From Buchnera aphidicola (Acyrthosiphon lactucae) (GTDB taxonomy: Bacteria > Pseudomonadota > Gammaproteobacteria > Enterobacterales > Enterobacteriaceae): 64,000 nucleotides of DNA. Below, in pieces: positions 52,618 through 62,793 of the stretch. Below the pieces are notes generated by a model, which was not told the DNA's origin, ran no database searches, and was given only the letters and a program-made list of their open reading frames with translations. Within the stretch, counting starts at the first letter, position 1. Each line of letters starts with the position of its first letter. The stretch is taken from the NCBI RefSeq assembly GCF_005083565.1, contig NZ_CP034891.1, positions 124,001 to 188,000 on the forward strand, in the 5' to 3' direction. The translations under genes and the position numbers were made by a program.

Positions 52618-54135
52618 ATGTTACTTTCTTTGTTAATTATAATCCCATTTTTTAGTAGTTTTTTTTCTTTTTTTTCTTATAGATTGCATAAAAATCTTCC
52701 TCGTTGGATTGCATTATTAGGAATAATTTTAACATTTTTATTTTTAATTCAAATTTTTTTTCAAGAAAAAGCTCATTTTTTTCAAACTAAGTATTCTCCT
52801 AATTGGGATTGCCAATTAATTGTGCCTTGGATATCAAGATTCGGTATTGAATTTAATATTGCCATTGATGGTTTTTCGATTGTTATGCTTATTTTTTCTT
52901 CTTTATTATCAATAATAGCAGTTTTTTGTTCATGGAATGAAATTAAAAAAAATGAAGGATTTTTTTATTTTAATTTTATGCTTGTTTTTACTGGAATAAT
53001 TGGTATTTTTATTTCTTTTGATCTTTTTTTATTTTTTTGTTTTTGGGAAATTATGTTACTCCCAATGTATTTTTTAATTGTATTATGGAGTGATAAAGAT
53101 GAAAAAAATAAAAATTTTCTTGCTGCTAATAAGTTTTTTCTATATGGACAGACTTCTGGATTAATATTATTATCATCTATTTTATTATTAGTTTTTAGTT
53201 ATTATGAAAGTACTAATATATTAACTTTTAATTATAATTTATTACTTGATAAACCAATTAATAGATATATAGAATATATAGTTATGATAGGTTTTTTCTT
53301 AGCATTTGCTATAAAAATGCCTATTGTACCATTCCATGGATGGTTGCCAGATGTACATTCTCAATCAATTTCTTGTGGTGCAGTAGAAATTATTGGTGTT
53401 TTATTAAAAACTGCTCCTTATGCACTTTTAAGATACAATTTAGTTTTATTCCCTTATTCAACAGAAAAGTTTTCTTTAATTGCAATTTTTTTAGGTCTAT
53501 TAAGTATATTTTATGGATCTTGGCTTGCTTTTTCTCAAAAAAATATTAAAAGATTAATTGCGTATTCTTCGATTTCTCATATGGGTTTGATTTTAATTGG
53601 TATTTATAGTAATAATGAAATAGCACTTCAAGGGGTAGTTGTTCAAATATTATCAAATAGTTTAACTACTGCTGCTTTGTGTATTTTATCAGGTCAACTT
53701 TACAAACGTTTTAAAACTCAAAATATGAATGAAATGGGGGGCCTGTGGTCTCGTATTTATTGGATTCCAGGTTTTTCTTTATTTTTTTCTCTTGCAAATT
53801 TAGGAATTCCTGGAACAGGAAATTTTATTGGTGAGTTTTTAATTTTATCTGGTCTTTTTCAAGTTTTACCATTTGCATCTATATTAGCAACAATGGGTAT
53901 TGTTTTTTCTTCTATTTATTCTTTAAATATTATTCAAAATATTTTTTATGGTCCATATAAAAAAAATTTTTCTATATTTTTTGTAAAAAAACAAGAATTA
54001 TGCATAATAATAGCATTGATTTTTATGTTAGTGTTTTTAGGTTTAAATCCACAGAAAATTATAGATATTTCATATAATCCTATACACAATATTCAAAAAG
54101 AATTTAATAATTCTATTCTAAAGATAAGGTTGTAA
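52618..54135 (+). CDS. nuoM: NADH-quinone oxidoreductase subunit M
   Basis: An antiporter-like proton-pumping subunit. It has 505 residues against 509 in E. coli. Key residues kept: Glu144 (CFWEIMLLPM), Lys233 (AIKMPIVPFHGWLPD), Lys264 (VLLKTAPYAL) and His321 (SISHMG). Changed: the HSQAPTAG motif reads HSQSISCG, and the histidine equivalent to E. coli His348 is Asn347 (VVQILSNSLT). Fourteen or so spans are visible. It is followed by nuoN after six bases. Confidence 0.94.
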   Translation: MLLSLLIIIPFFSSFFSFFSYRLHKNLPRWIALLGIILTFLFLIQIFFQEKAHFFQTKYSPNWDCQLIVPWISRFGIEFNIAIDGFSIVMLIFSSLLSIIAVFCSWNEIKKNEGFFYFNFMLVFTGIIGIFISFDLFLFFCFWEIMLLPMYFLIVLWSDKDEKNKNFLAANKFFLYGQTSGLILLSSILLLVFSYYESTNILTFNYNLLLDKPINRYIEYIVMIGFFLAFAIKMPIVPFHGWLPDVHSQSISCGAVEIIGVLLKTAPYALLRYNLVLFPYSTEKFSLIAIFLGLLSIFYGSWLAFSQKNIKRLIAYSSISHMGLILIGIYSNNEIALQGVVVQILSNSLTTAALCILSGQLYKRFKTQNMNEMGGLWSRIYWIPGFSLFFSLANLGIPGTGNFIGEFLILSGLFQVLPFASILATMGIVFSSIYSLNIIQNIFYGPYKKNFSIFFVKKQELCIIIALIFMLVFLGLNPQKIIDISYNPIHNIQKEFNNSILKIRL

Positions 54136-54141
54136 TTAGTA

Positions 54142-55602
54142 ATGACAATAAATTTACAACAATTAACAGCGCTGCTGCCTGTTTTGATTACAATGTTCAC
54201 TGCAGTAACAGTTATGTTATCTATTTCTTATAATCGAAATCATTTTTTTATTGCTGTATTTAGCATATTAGGTTTTATATCTGCATTTTGTTCACTATAT
54301 TTTTTAATTGCAATCGTTCCTATAGATGTGACTTGTTTATTTCATATTGATAGTTATTCTATTTTATATATTGGAATGGTTATAATTTCTAGTTTTTGTG
54401 CATGTATTTTCGCATATTCATGGTTATTAAAATATCCATTCAATAAAGAAGAATTTTATTTATTAATAATAATTTCAAGCTTAGGAGCCATGTCATTAAT
54501 TATATCGAATCATATGGCGTCACTTTTTATTAATATTGAGCTGATATCTTTACCAATTTTTGGTTTAATTGCTTATTCTAGTTATCAAAAATACTCTTTA
54601 GAAGCTTCATTTAAATATATAATTTTATCTGGTGTTTCATCTTGTTTTTTATTGCTTGGAATTGCATGGATTTATTCTATTTCTGGAAGTCTTGATTTTT
54701 TATCTATGCATCAAGTATTTGAAAGTATATCTAAAAATGAAAAATTAGTAGTTCTATTTGGAACCAGTATGATTTTTTTTGCTTTATTTTTTAAATTATC
54801 AATTATACCATTTCATTTATGGACTCCTGATATTTATCAAGGATCGCCTACATCGGTATTATCTTTTTTTTCAACTACTAGTAAAATTGCTATTTTTAGT
54901 GTATTATTGCACTTTTTTTCAAATATTTCTAATTTAGATAATAAAACATTATATTTTATATTATTATTAATCACTATTTGTTCTATATTAGTGGGTAATT
55001 TAATGGCGCTTTTGCAACAAAATATTAAAAGATTTTTTGGATATACGTCAATATCTCAATTAGGGTATCTTTTAATAATATTATTTATATCAAAGAAAAA
55101 TTATTTATTTTCTTTAGAAGCTAGTGCAATATATTTATGTAATTATTTATTTAGTAATATAGCTTGTTTTGGTATTATCAATTTAATTTCAAATTCAAAT
55201 AAAAAAAATAATTGTGATTTGATATCTTCATATCAAGGATTATTTTGGTCACAACCACTGTTATCTAGTATATTCACTTTAGTTCTACTTTCTTTCGCAG
55301 GTATTCCAATAACTCTAGGTTTTATTGCAAAATTTTATATATTATCAATTATTATAAAAGAACATTTATTGATAATAGGTTTTTCTTTTATAATTGGAAC
55401 TATATTAGGTCTTTATTGTTATTTAAGAATAATTTTAAATTTATATTTAAATCCGGCCACATCATGTAAAAGAGATTTAAATGTATCTAAGGATTGGTGT
55501 CATTCTCCTTCTGGAATAGTAATATGTATTTCAGGAATAATAATTTTAATATTAGGTATACATCCAAATTCATTGATTAACTTGGTTAAATTAACAATAT
55601 AA
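54142..55602 (+). CDS. nuoN: NADH-quinone oxidoreductase subunit N
   Basis: The third antiporter-like subunit and last gene of the operon. It has 486 residues against 485 in E. coli. Conserved tracts are FFKLSIIPFHLWTPDIYQGSPTS (Lys in the first part), LMALLQQNIKRFFGYTSISQLGYLL and SFAGIPITLGFIAKFYIL. One E. coli His (SSISHLGY) reads Gln here (TSISQLGY). With this gene the operon encodes all thirteen E. coli subunits. No terminator is obvious before the alx pseudogene. Confidence 0.94.
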   Translation: MTINLQQLTALLPVLITMFTAVTVMLSISYNRNHFFIAVFSILGFISAFCSLYFLIAIVPIDVTCLFHIDSYSILYIGMVIISSFCACIFAYSWLLKYPFNKEEFYLLIIISSLGAMSLIISNHMASLFINIELISLPIFGLIAYSSYQKYSLEASFKYIILSGVSSCFLLLGIAWIYSISGSLDFLSMHQVFESISKNEKLVVLFGTSMIFFALFFKLSIIPFHLWTPDIYQGSPTSVLSFFSTTSKIAIFSVLLHFFSNISNLDNKTLYFILLLITICSILVGNLMALLQQNIKRFFGYTSISQLGYLLIILFISKKNYLFSLEASAIYLCNYLFSNIACFGIINLISNSNKKNNCDLISSYQGLFWSQPLLSSIFTLVLLSFAGIPITLGFIAKFYILSIIIKEHLLIIGFSFIIGTILGLYCYLRIILNLYLNPATSCKRDLNVSKDWCHSPSGIVICISGIIILILGIHPNSLINLVKLTI

Positions 55603-55666
55603 TATTATTTTTTAAAATATATTTATTATATTAGAAAAATTTTTTACTAATAAAAAGGTATTTTTA

Positions 55667-56603
55667 GTGAATAATTTTTTTTATATGCCATTACTTTGGA
55701 GTATTTTTTTCTTAGTATTAACAATATTTATAATAGATAATTATTGTTATAAGAAAAAAATAAAAAAAATATTTAAAATATTATTTTATTTATAATTTTC
55801 ATTGGTTTTTTTATCTTTATTATTTTTTTTTAATTTTTTGGTTTATAGTTTTTAAAAATGAAGATTGTAAAATTTCTAATTCAAAAGTTATATTGTTTTT
55901 TACTGAATATTTATTAGAAATGTTACTTTCAATAGACAATTTTTTTATATAGATTCTTATTTTTCAATTTTTTATAATACCGGTAAAATTTCAAAAAAAA
56001 ATATTATCTTATGGTATATGGGGAGCTTTAATATTACGTTCTATAATAATTTTTTATGGTAAGATTTTTTTCCTACATGGCATTGGTTGTTGTGTTTATT
56101 TGGTTTTCTCTTTCTATTAACAAATTTAAAATTTATTTTTTTTAAAAAAAATAAATTTAAAAGAAAAAATATCAGCATACCTTGGATTTCTAATATTTTT
56201 AGAATTAGTAAAAATATTAATAGTGAAAAGTTTTCTATTATAAATAATAAATTTTTTACTACTCCTTTGTTTTTATCTTTAATTACAATAGAGTTAAGTG
56301 ATATTGTATTTACAGTAGATAGTATTCCTGCTATTTTTTCTATAACTGATAATTTTTTTATTGTACTTTCTTCTAATATTTTTTCTGTATTAGCATTAAG
56401 ATCAATGTATTTTTTTTGCCTATTATGTTAGAAAAAAATATCATAATTAAATATGGTTTATCAGTTATTTTAATGTTTATTGGAGTTCAAATGATGTTTG
56501 AAAGTTTTTTATTATTCCAATATTTATTACTTTTTTAATAATATTAGTCATTTTAATAATGACTCATATTATTAATAGTATTTTGTTTTATAAAAAATAT
56601 TAA
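55667..56603 (+). pseudogene. alx: alx (TerC-family membrane protein), frameshifted
   Basis: Pieces in different frames cover E. coli Alx (321 residues) from start to end: MPLLWSIFFLVLTIFIIDN (from 55685; a GTG at 55667 is the likely old start), FFTEYLLEMLLSIDNFF (about 55890-55945), KILSYGIWGALILRSIIIF (about 55998-56053), then an open stretch 56087-56431 with LITIELSDIVFTVDSIPAIFSITDNFFIVLSSNIFSVLALRSMYFF given here in part, then IIIKYGLSVILMFIGVQMMF and a final hydrophobic tail ending at 56603. There are at least three frameshifts plus stops. The family includes manganese exporters; alx in E. coli is pH- and manganese-regulated. The central open stretch is not a separate gene. Confidence 0.85.
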
Positions 56604-56777
56604 TGTATTTATGAAAAGATATAAACATTGATATTTTTTAGAAAAATTTAAAAAAAATAAAAAATTATTAGAAAATAAAAAAAATCAATATTAAATTTTT
56701 AAAATTTATAGAATATTTCAATTATTTTATATTAGAAATTTTGAACATTACATATTATAAAAACTAATAAGAGTGAT

Positions 56778-58013
56778 ATGCTTAATAAAAATTATCCTTT
56801 ATCTATGTGGCTTAAATATTTAGAGAAATCAGATAAAAAAATCATATATAATCTTACTGAATTAAAAAATTTTGCAGAAAAATTGAATTTATTAAATTCA
56901 AAAGCTTTTATTTTTACTGTTGGCGGAACTAATGGTAAAGGCACAACTTGTGCAATGTTAGAGAGATTACTATTAAATTCAGGTTATCAAGTAGGATTAT
57001 ATACTTCACCTCATCTTATAAATTTTGTAGAAAGAGTACGCATTAATGGATTTTTTATTAATGAATCAGAGTATATTTCTTCTTTTCAGAATATAGAATC
57101 AGTAAGAAATGGTATGCTATTAACTTATTTTGAATTTATCACACTTTCTGCATTAATTTTATTTAAAAAGTATTCATTAGATGTTCTTATACTAGAAGTA
57201 GGATTAGGAGGTAGATTAGATGCTACTAATATTATAGATTCTAATATATCTATCATAACCAATATAGGTATAGATCATACTGCTTTATTAGGAACAGATC
57301 GTGCAAGTATTGCACGTGAAAAATCTGGTATTTTTAGAAAGAATAAAATTTCTGTAATTGGAGAGATAGATATTCCTGAGTCCATGTATCAAATAGCGAA
57401 AGAAAAAAAAACAATATTAAAAAAAATTAATAAAGATTGGTCATGGGAAAAAAAAAGTAATTATTGGAATTTTATTCATTCAAATATTCAATTATATAAT
57501 TTACCTATAACTCAGATACCATTATCAAATGCAGCTACTGCATTAGCTGCTCTATATTATTCAGATTTTAAAGTTAACGAAAAAATTATAAGAGAATCTC
57601 TTTCTAATGTGCAATTATCAGGTAGATTTCAAGTACTATCTACCTTTCCTCATATTATTATTGATGTAGCTCATAATTCTGATGCTGCTTTATATTTATC
57701 TAAAAAGATAGATGAAATTGATATAAAAGGAAAAATATATGCAGTAGTAGGTATATTAAACGATAAAGATATTTTAGGTATTATCAATCCGTTAAAAAAT
57801 AAAATTTCTTATTGGTTTGCTGCACCTTTAAAAACAATTCGGACTGCCACTAAAAATCAATTGAAAAATATTTTTACTATGAATAATACATGTGTATTAA
57901 ACAGTATTTATGAAGCTTATCAAGCAGCATATTTATCAGTAAAAAAACAGGATGCTATTATAGTTTTTGGTTCTTTTTTAACTGTTTCAGAGTTTCTTTC
58001 TTTAAAATTATAA
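56778..58013 (+). CDS. folC: Bifunctional folylpolyglutamate synthase / dihydrofolate synthase
   Basis: Adds glutamate to dihydropteroate and to tetrahydrofolates. It has 411 residues against 422 in E. coli. A Mur-ligase-type ATP loop is at 49-57 (GGTNGKGTT); SPHLINFVERVRING, EVGLGGRLDATNI and IDVAHNSDAA follow as in the family. With folA in the same window, it shows a still-working folate branch. It is followed by cvpA, as in the E. coli folC-dedD-cvpA region with dedD lost. Confidence 0.95.
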   Translation: MLNKNYPLSMWLKYLEKSDKKIIYNLTELKNFAEKLNLLNSKAFIFTVGGTNGKGTTCAMLERLLLNSGYQVGLYTSPHLINFVERVRINGFFINESEYISSFQNIESVRNGMLLTYFEFITLSALILFKKYSLDVLILEVGLGGRLDATNIIDSNISIITNIGIDHTALLGTDRASIAREKSGIFRKNKISVIGEIDIPESMYQIAKEKKTILKKINKDWSWEKKSNYWNFIHSNIQLYNLPITQIPLSNAATALAALYYSDFKVNEKIIRESLSNVQLSGRFQVLSTFPHIIIDVAHNSDAALYLSKKIDEIDIKGKIYAVVGILNDKDILGIINPLKNKISYWFAAPLKTIRTATKNQLKNIFTMNNTCVLNSIYEAYQAAYLSVKKQDAIIVFGSFLTVSEFLSLKL

Positions 58014-58053
58014 ATGTAACATAATATATAAAAAATATAATTTTGGAAAATCC

Positions 58054-58508
58054 ATGTTTTTATTAGATTATATTATTATTTTAACTATTATTATTTCAGT
58101 TTTTTTTGGTTTATTACGTGGTTTTTATCAAGAAATATTTTCTTCTTTTTTTTGGTTCTTTAATTTTTATTTTTTTAATAAATATGAGTATTTTAGTTCT
58201 TTTTTTATAAATGCAATTCAAAATGTTTTTTTAAAAAATAAAATTTTAATATTAGTTATGATTGTTTTTTTTTTATTACAAAATATATTTTAAATTTTTT
58301 TATAAAAAAAATTATTAAAAAAATTCATATTTCTTATTATGATATTATTTTAGGAGGATTTTTTGGAATATTTCGTGGTTTGTTATTAGTATTTTTACTT
58401 CTTTTTGTTTTTAATTATATGAATAAGAATAGTTATAACTATTATTTAAATAATTCTATTTTAATTTCTATTTTTTTAAAATTTATTAAGTATTTTTTAT
58501 CATTTTAA
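58054..58508 (+). pseudogene. cvpA: cvpA, split by a frameshift in a ten-T tract
   Basis: A CvpA-family inner-membrane protein. The first frame (58054-58293) gives 79 residues (MFLLDYIIILTIIISV, then LLRGFYQEIF). One extra T in the ten-T run at 58265-58274 would carry it into the second frame, which gives LGGFFGIFRGLLLVFLLLF and ends at 58508, for a total of 151 residues (E. coli 162). Both halves match CvpA and no other lesion is visible. It may therefore be a recent pseudogene, or be rescued by polymerase slippage as proposed for nuoE. E. coli cvpA is needed for colicin V export and envelope stress tolerance. Confidence 0.75.
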
Positions 58509-58516
58509 AATTTATT

Positions 58517-58569
58517 AAAAAAACTAAGCACATTATTTGCATTAGTATAAAAAATTATAGTGTGCTTAG
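58517..58569 (-). terminator. Rho-independent terminator of prs
   Basis: A 13-base stem (58524-58536 with 58557-58569; outer CTAAGCACA, one G:T pair) and a 20-base loop. On the minus strand it is followed at once by seven T (58517-58523). It starts 26 bases after the prs stop. Confidence 0.8.
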
Positions 58570-58594
58570 AATTGCATATATTTTAATAAAAAAT

Positions 58595-59542
58595 TTAATG
58601 TTCAAACATAGCTGAGATAGATTCTTCGTTACTAATTCGTCTTATTGCTTCTGCTAGCATACCTGCTAACGTTAGTGTGCGTACATTTGGAAGTAATTCA
58701 ATTCTTTCTGATAGTGGAATAGTATCACATACGACAACTTCATCAATAACAGAATTTTTTAAGTTTATTGATGCATCGCCAGAAAAAATAGGATGTGTTG
58801 CATATGCAAAAACTCTCTTAGCTCCTCTTTCTTTAAGAGCTTCTGCAGCTTTACAAAGAGTACCTCCTGTATCTATCATGTCATCTACTAAAATACAATC
58901 ACGATTGGCTACATCACCAATAATATGCATAATTTGAGATACATTAGCACGCGGTCTTCTTTTATCAATAATAGCCATATCAGTATCATAAAGTAGCTTA
59001 GCGATTGCTCTAGCTCTTACTACTCCACCAATATCAGGAGAAACAACAATTGGATTTTTTAGTTCTCTTTGAAGCATATCTTCTAAAAGAATTAAACTAC
59101 CAAAAACATTATCAACAGGTACATCAAAAAACCCTTGTATTTGTTCTGCATGCAGATCTACTGTTAATACACGATCTACTCCAATACTAGATAGAAAATC
59201 AGCTACAACTTTTGCTGTTATAGGCACTCGTGCTGATCTTACTCTACGGTCTTGACGAGCATATCCGAAATATGGTATTACTGCAGTAATTCTACCAGCA
59301 GAAGCTCTTCTTAAAGCATCTACCATTACAACTAATTCCATTATATTATCATTAGTCGGTGAACAAGTTGATTGAATAATAAAAACATCTCCACCTCTTA
59401 CATTTTCATTTATTTGAACACTTATTTCACCATCACTAAATCGACCGACAGAAGCCTTGCCTAAATTAATATACAATCTATTTGCAATAAATTTTGCTAG
59501 TTTAGGAATAGAATTTCCAGAAAAAAGTTTCATATCAGGCAT
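58595..59542 (-). CDS. prs: Ribose-phosphate pyrophosphokinase
   Basis: Makes PRPP for nucleotides, histidine, tryptophan and NAD. It has 315 residues, identical in length to E. coli, and is among the best conserved proteins here. Tracts: [45 protein letters not shown] and the PRPP-binding loop [10 protein letters not shown]. ispE lies upstream on the same strand, reversing nothing relative to E. coli ispE-prs order. A clear terminator follows. Confidence 0.98.
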   Translation of the reverse strand: MPDMKLFSGNSIPKLAKFIANRLYINLGKASVGRFSDGEISVQINENVRGGDVFIIQSTCSPTNDNIMELVVMVDALRRASAGRITAVIPYFGYARQDRRVRSARVPITAKVVADFLSSIGVDRVLTVDLHAEQIQGFFDVPVDNVFGSLILLEDMLQRELKNPIVVSPDIGGVVRARAIAKLLYDTDMAIIDKRRPRANVSQIMHIIGDVANRDCILVDDMIDTGGTLCKAAEALKERGAKRVFAYATHPIFSGDASINLKNSVIDEVVVCDTIPLSERIELLPNVRTLTLAGMLAEAIRRISNEESISAMFEH

Positions 59543-59626
59543 AAAGAACCTTTTTTTAATTAGTAATTTTTTATATATTTAATTATAATATGTTTGATTA
59601 TTAATATTTAAAAAAATTAATTTATA

Positions 59627-60505
59627 TTAAAATATTTTTTTATAAAGAGCTTTATGTAATGGTGAAATATTAACACTTTTTGCTATAAATCCCTGCATAT
59701 TTTTAGGTAATAAAGAAAAAATTTTTTGAGCAGACTTTTTATTATTAAATTCAGAAAAAACACAGGATCCTGTACCAGTCATTCGAGAAGGTGCATATGA
59801 AGATAGGATGGTAATTAATTTTTGTATTGCAATAAATTTTTTTTTTGCTATATTTTCGAAGTCATTACTAAAAGGTAATCTTAATAATTCTGTGATTGAT
59901 TTTTTACGAGTATTATGGATTAAAAATGGACTAGAAAACATATTTTTTGTTGAAACATTGATATAAGGATATACAACTAGATACCATTTTTCTTTTTTTA
60001 TAATAGGATATATTATGTCCCCTATTCCTTCAATAATAGCTGTTTTTCCCATAATGAAACCAGGTACATCTGCGCCTATTTTAAGACTTAATGTAGCTAG
60101 TTCTTGTAACGTATATTCTGTTTTCCATAACTTATTTAAAACAATTAAAGTAGTTGCAGCATTAGAAGAACCTCCGCCTAATCCACTACCTATAGGTATC
60201 TTTTTTTTTAAAAATATTTCTGCACCATAATTAGAATTAGGTAATTTACCATGAAATAGTGCATTTTCTTTTAATAATTTAGCAGCAATAATAATACTAT
60301 TATTTACATCTAAAAGATTTTTTTTTGTAGTGAATAATCGAAAGTTACCTTTTTTATTAGGAATTATTTTTAATGTATCACCATAATCAAGAAATTGAAA
60401 TAATGTTTGTATATTATGATATCCGTCTTTACGTGCACTTGTTACATATAAAAATAGATTAATTTTTGCAGGAGATAACCATGTATGAATCATTTTAATT
60501 TTCAT
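59627..60505 (-). CDS. ispE: 4-diphosphocytidyl-2-C-methyl-D-erythritol kinase
   Basis: A GHMP kinase of the MEP isoprenoid pathway. It has 292 residues against 283 in E. coli. The ATP motif PIGSGLGGGSSNAAT (about 94-108) and the N-terminal SPAKINLFLYVT are intact; CVFSEF and the ending VNISPLHKALY match the family. The start is uncertain: ATG at 60505, or ATG at 60493 four codons later, which is closer to E. coli length. It is the first gene before prs; E. coli lolB, which precedes ispE, is absent. Confidence 0.93.
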   Translation of the reverse strand: MKIKMIHTWLSPAKINLFLYVTSARKDGYHNIQTLFQFLDYGDTLKIIPNKKGNFRLFTTKKNLLDVNNSIIIAAKLLKENALFHGKLPNSNYGAEIFLKKKIPIGSGLGGGSSNAATTLIVLNKLWKTEYTLQELATLSLKIGADVPGFIMGKTAIIEGIGDIIYPIIKKEKWYLVVYPYINVSTKNMFSSPFLIHNTRKKSITELLRLPFSNDFENIAKKKFIAIQKLITILSSYAPSRMTGTGSCVFSEFNNKKSAQKIFSLLPKNMQGFIAKSVNISPLHKALYKKIF

Positions 60506-60724
60506 TTATTAATTTAAAATATTTTTTTTATATTACTTTTTATTAAAATTACAATGAAAATATTGAAAATGATATAATCGTTGTATTATAAGAATTCTAA
60601 TTCTTATATTTTAAAAAAATTATTAAAAAAATATTTTATTTTATTTTTAATTATATTAATAATACATTGTTTAATATTAATTAAAAATTATTTTTCAAAG
60701 ATACTGATAAATAAAAAGGATTTC

Positions 60725-61810
60725 ATGAATAATTCCATTTTAAATAAATTAAAATCTTTACGAAATCGTTATCAAGAAATTGAATTTATGCTTACTCAGA
60801 AAAATGTGATTTCAGATCGAAAAAATTTGAAAAATTTATCTAAAGAATATTTAAAACTTTCTAAAATTGTAAAATATTTTATTCAATGGGAAAAATTAAA
60901 AATTGATATTAAAAATATTAATATTTTATTAAATGATATAGAAATACAAGATATGGCTGAAGAAGAGTTATGTTTTTTAAATAAAAAAAAGAAAATATTA
61001 GAAGAAAAAATTAATCAATTATTATTGCCTGAAGATCCTAATGATAAACATAGTTGTTTTATTGAAATTAGATCAGCAACAGGTGGAGATGAATCTTCTA
61101 TTTTTGCTGGTGAATTATTTAGAATGTATGTACGATATGCTGAATACTGTTCATGGCAAGTAGAAATAATGAATACTAGTGAAAGTGAAAAAGGAGGATT
61201 TAAAGAGATAATTGCAAAAATTACAGGGAAAGGTGCATGTGGTCGTCTAAAGTTTGAATCAGGTGGTCATCGTGTACAAAGAGTACCAGAAACAGAATCA
61301 CAGGGGAGAATTCATACATCTACCTGCACTGTTGCTGTTATGCCTGTTATACCAAAAACTGAAAAAGAAGAAATTAATTCTTCTGATTTAAAAATTGATA
61401 CTTTTCGCTCTTCTGGTGCAGGGGGACAACATGTTAATACTACTGATTCAGCCATTAGAATTACTCACATTCCAACTGGTCACGTGGTAGAATGTCAAGA
61501 TGAACGATCACAACATAAGAATAAAGCAAAAGCTTTGTCTATTTTATCAGCACGTATTTATGCTGCTAAACTAGAACAAGATCATCAAGAAAATTCTTCT
61601 ATGAGAAGAATTTTATTAGGTACTGGTGAACGATCAGATAGAAATAGAACATATAATTTTCCTCAAAATAGAATTACAGATCATAGAATTAATCTTACTA
61701 TCTATAAACTAGATGAAGTATTAGAAGGAAGATTAGATTTACTTATTGATCCAATAATACAAGAATATCAAGCAGATATGCTTTCTTCTTTATCCCAATC
61801 AGAACTATGA
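60725..61810 (+). CDS. prfA: Peptide chain release factor 1
   Basis: Terminates translation at UAA and UAG. I start it at the ATG at 60725 (361 residues; E. coli 360), with aaaagga just upstream; an upstream in-frame TTG at 60581 would add 48 hydrophobic residues foreign to RF1. The stop-codon-reading PxT motif is PET (188-190) and the catalytic GGQ is at 233-235. The stop codon overlaps the prmC start (ATGA), and PrmC methylates the Gln of this GGQ. E. coli hemA, normally just upstream, is gone. Confidence 0.96.
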   Translation: MNNSILNKLKSLRNRYQEIEFMLTQKNVISDRKNLKNLSKEYLKLSKIVKYFIQWEKLKIDIKNINILLNDIEIQDMAEEELCFLNKKKKILEEKINQLLLPEDPNDKHSCFIEIRSATGGDESSIFAGELFRMYVRYAEYCSWQVEIMNTSESEKGGFKEIIAKITGKGACGRLKFESGGHRVQRVPETESQGRIHTSTCTVAVMPVIPKTEKEEINSSDLKIDTFRSSGAGGQHVNTTDSAIRITHIPTGHVVECQDERSQHKNKAKALSILSARIYAAKLEQDHQENSSMRRILLGTGERSDRNRTYNFPQNRITDHRINLTIYKLDEVLEGRLDLLIDPIIQEYQADMLSSLSQSEL

Positions 61811-62631
61811 ATATTAAAAAATGGATAAAAAAATCTATTAAAAAATTATCTTGTGTTGATAATCCTAAATATGAAGCTGAATTTTTACTTAGTTATGTTT
61901 CAAAACGCACACGAAGTTGTATAATTAGTACTGACAATATTGAATTAACTCAAAAACAATATAAATATTTAAATTATTTAATTGATCGTAGATCTTTAGG
62001 AGAACCTATAGCCTATATAATAAAAGAAAAAGAGTTTTGGTCTTTGTCTTTATGTGTTTCATATGATACTCTTATTCCAAGACCTGATACAGAAATTTTA
62101 GTAGAACAAGTATTAACTAAAGTTCACAGCAATTCTGCTTTGATTCTAGATTTGGGTACTGGATGTGGAGCTATTTCTTTAGCTTTAGCAAGCATATGTT
62201 CCGATTGGAATATTATTGGTATTGATAAATCGGAAAAGGCTCTTGAAATAGCTCGCATTAATGCAAATAAATTAAACTTTAAAAATGTCTCTTTCTTTTT
62301 TAGTGATTGGTTTTCAAATATAAATCAAAAATTTAATATTATTGTAAGTAATCCACCATATATTAGCAAAAAAGAAATGATATTTCTTAAAAAAGATATT
62401 TTTTTTGAACCATTTGATGCCCTTTTATCTGATAATAATGGACTATCTGATATTGAAAAAATAATAAAAAATGCAAAAAATTATTTATTTTGTGGAGGTT
62501 GGTTGTTAATAGAACATGGATGGCAACAAAAAATGCAGGTTCAGTATTTATTCAAAAAATATAATTTTTTTAAAATAGAATCTTATCAAGATTATGGAGG
62601 AAACGATCGTGTGACAGTTGGAAAAATATAA
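61807..62631 (+). CDS. prmC: Release factor glutamine methyltransferase PrmC (HemK)
   Basis: Methylates the glutamine of the GGQ motif in RF1 and RF2. It has 274 residues against 277 in E. coli. The SAM motif is [11 protein letters not shown] (114-124) and the catalytic NPPY is at 182-185. It overlaps prfA by four bases. The conserved pair prfA-prmC shows that this rRNA-independent modification is still valued even though tRNA queuosine modification is lost. Confidence 0.95.
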   Translation: MNIKKWIKKSIKKLSCVDNPKYEAEFLLSYVSKRTRSCIISTDNIELTQKQYKYLNYLIDRRSLGEPIAYIIKEKEFWSLSLCVSYDTLIPRPDTEILVEQVLTKVHSNSALILDLGTGCGAISLALASICSDWNIIGIDKSEKALEIARINANKLNFKNVSFFFSDWFSNINQKFNIIVSNPPYISKKEMIFLKKDIFFEPFDALLSDNNGLSDIEKIIKNAKNYLFCGGWLLIEHGWQQKMQVQYLFKKYNFFKIESYQDYGGNDRVTVGKI

Positions 62632-62793
62632 TCAAAAAAATATAACATTTTTAAAATTTTATAAAATAAAAAATGTTGTATTAATAAAAATAAAAAAATG
62701 TTATGTTTTAATATAAATTAGATTAATTATATAAAACTTATACCTTTTGATCTTTATTATTAATTTAAAAAAAATATTACTATTACTAATAAT

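Noticed and set aside
56087..56431. A 114-codon open frame that could be called a small hypothetical membrane protein
   Set aside because: It is the middle of the alx remnant; sequence on both sides continues the same alignment in other frames.
58054..58293. A 79-residue short membrane protein
   Set aside because: It is the first half of cvpA, cut by the ten-T tract; the second half follows immediately in another frame.
60581..60724. A 48-residue hydrophobic extension at the N-terminus of RF1
   Set aside because: It begins at TTG without a Shine-Dalgarno and has no match in RF1; the ATG at 60725 has aaaagga and the right length.
62637..62710. An A+T-rich hairpin after prmC (ATAACATTTTT with AAAAATGTT)
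   Set aside because: The pairing is almost all A:T and several equal alternatives exist; too weak for a separate terminator call.
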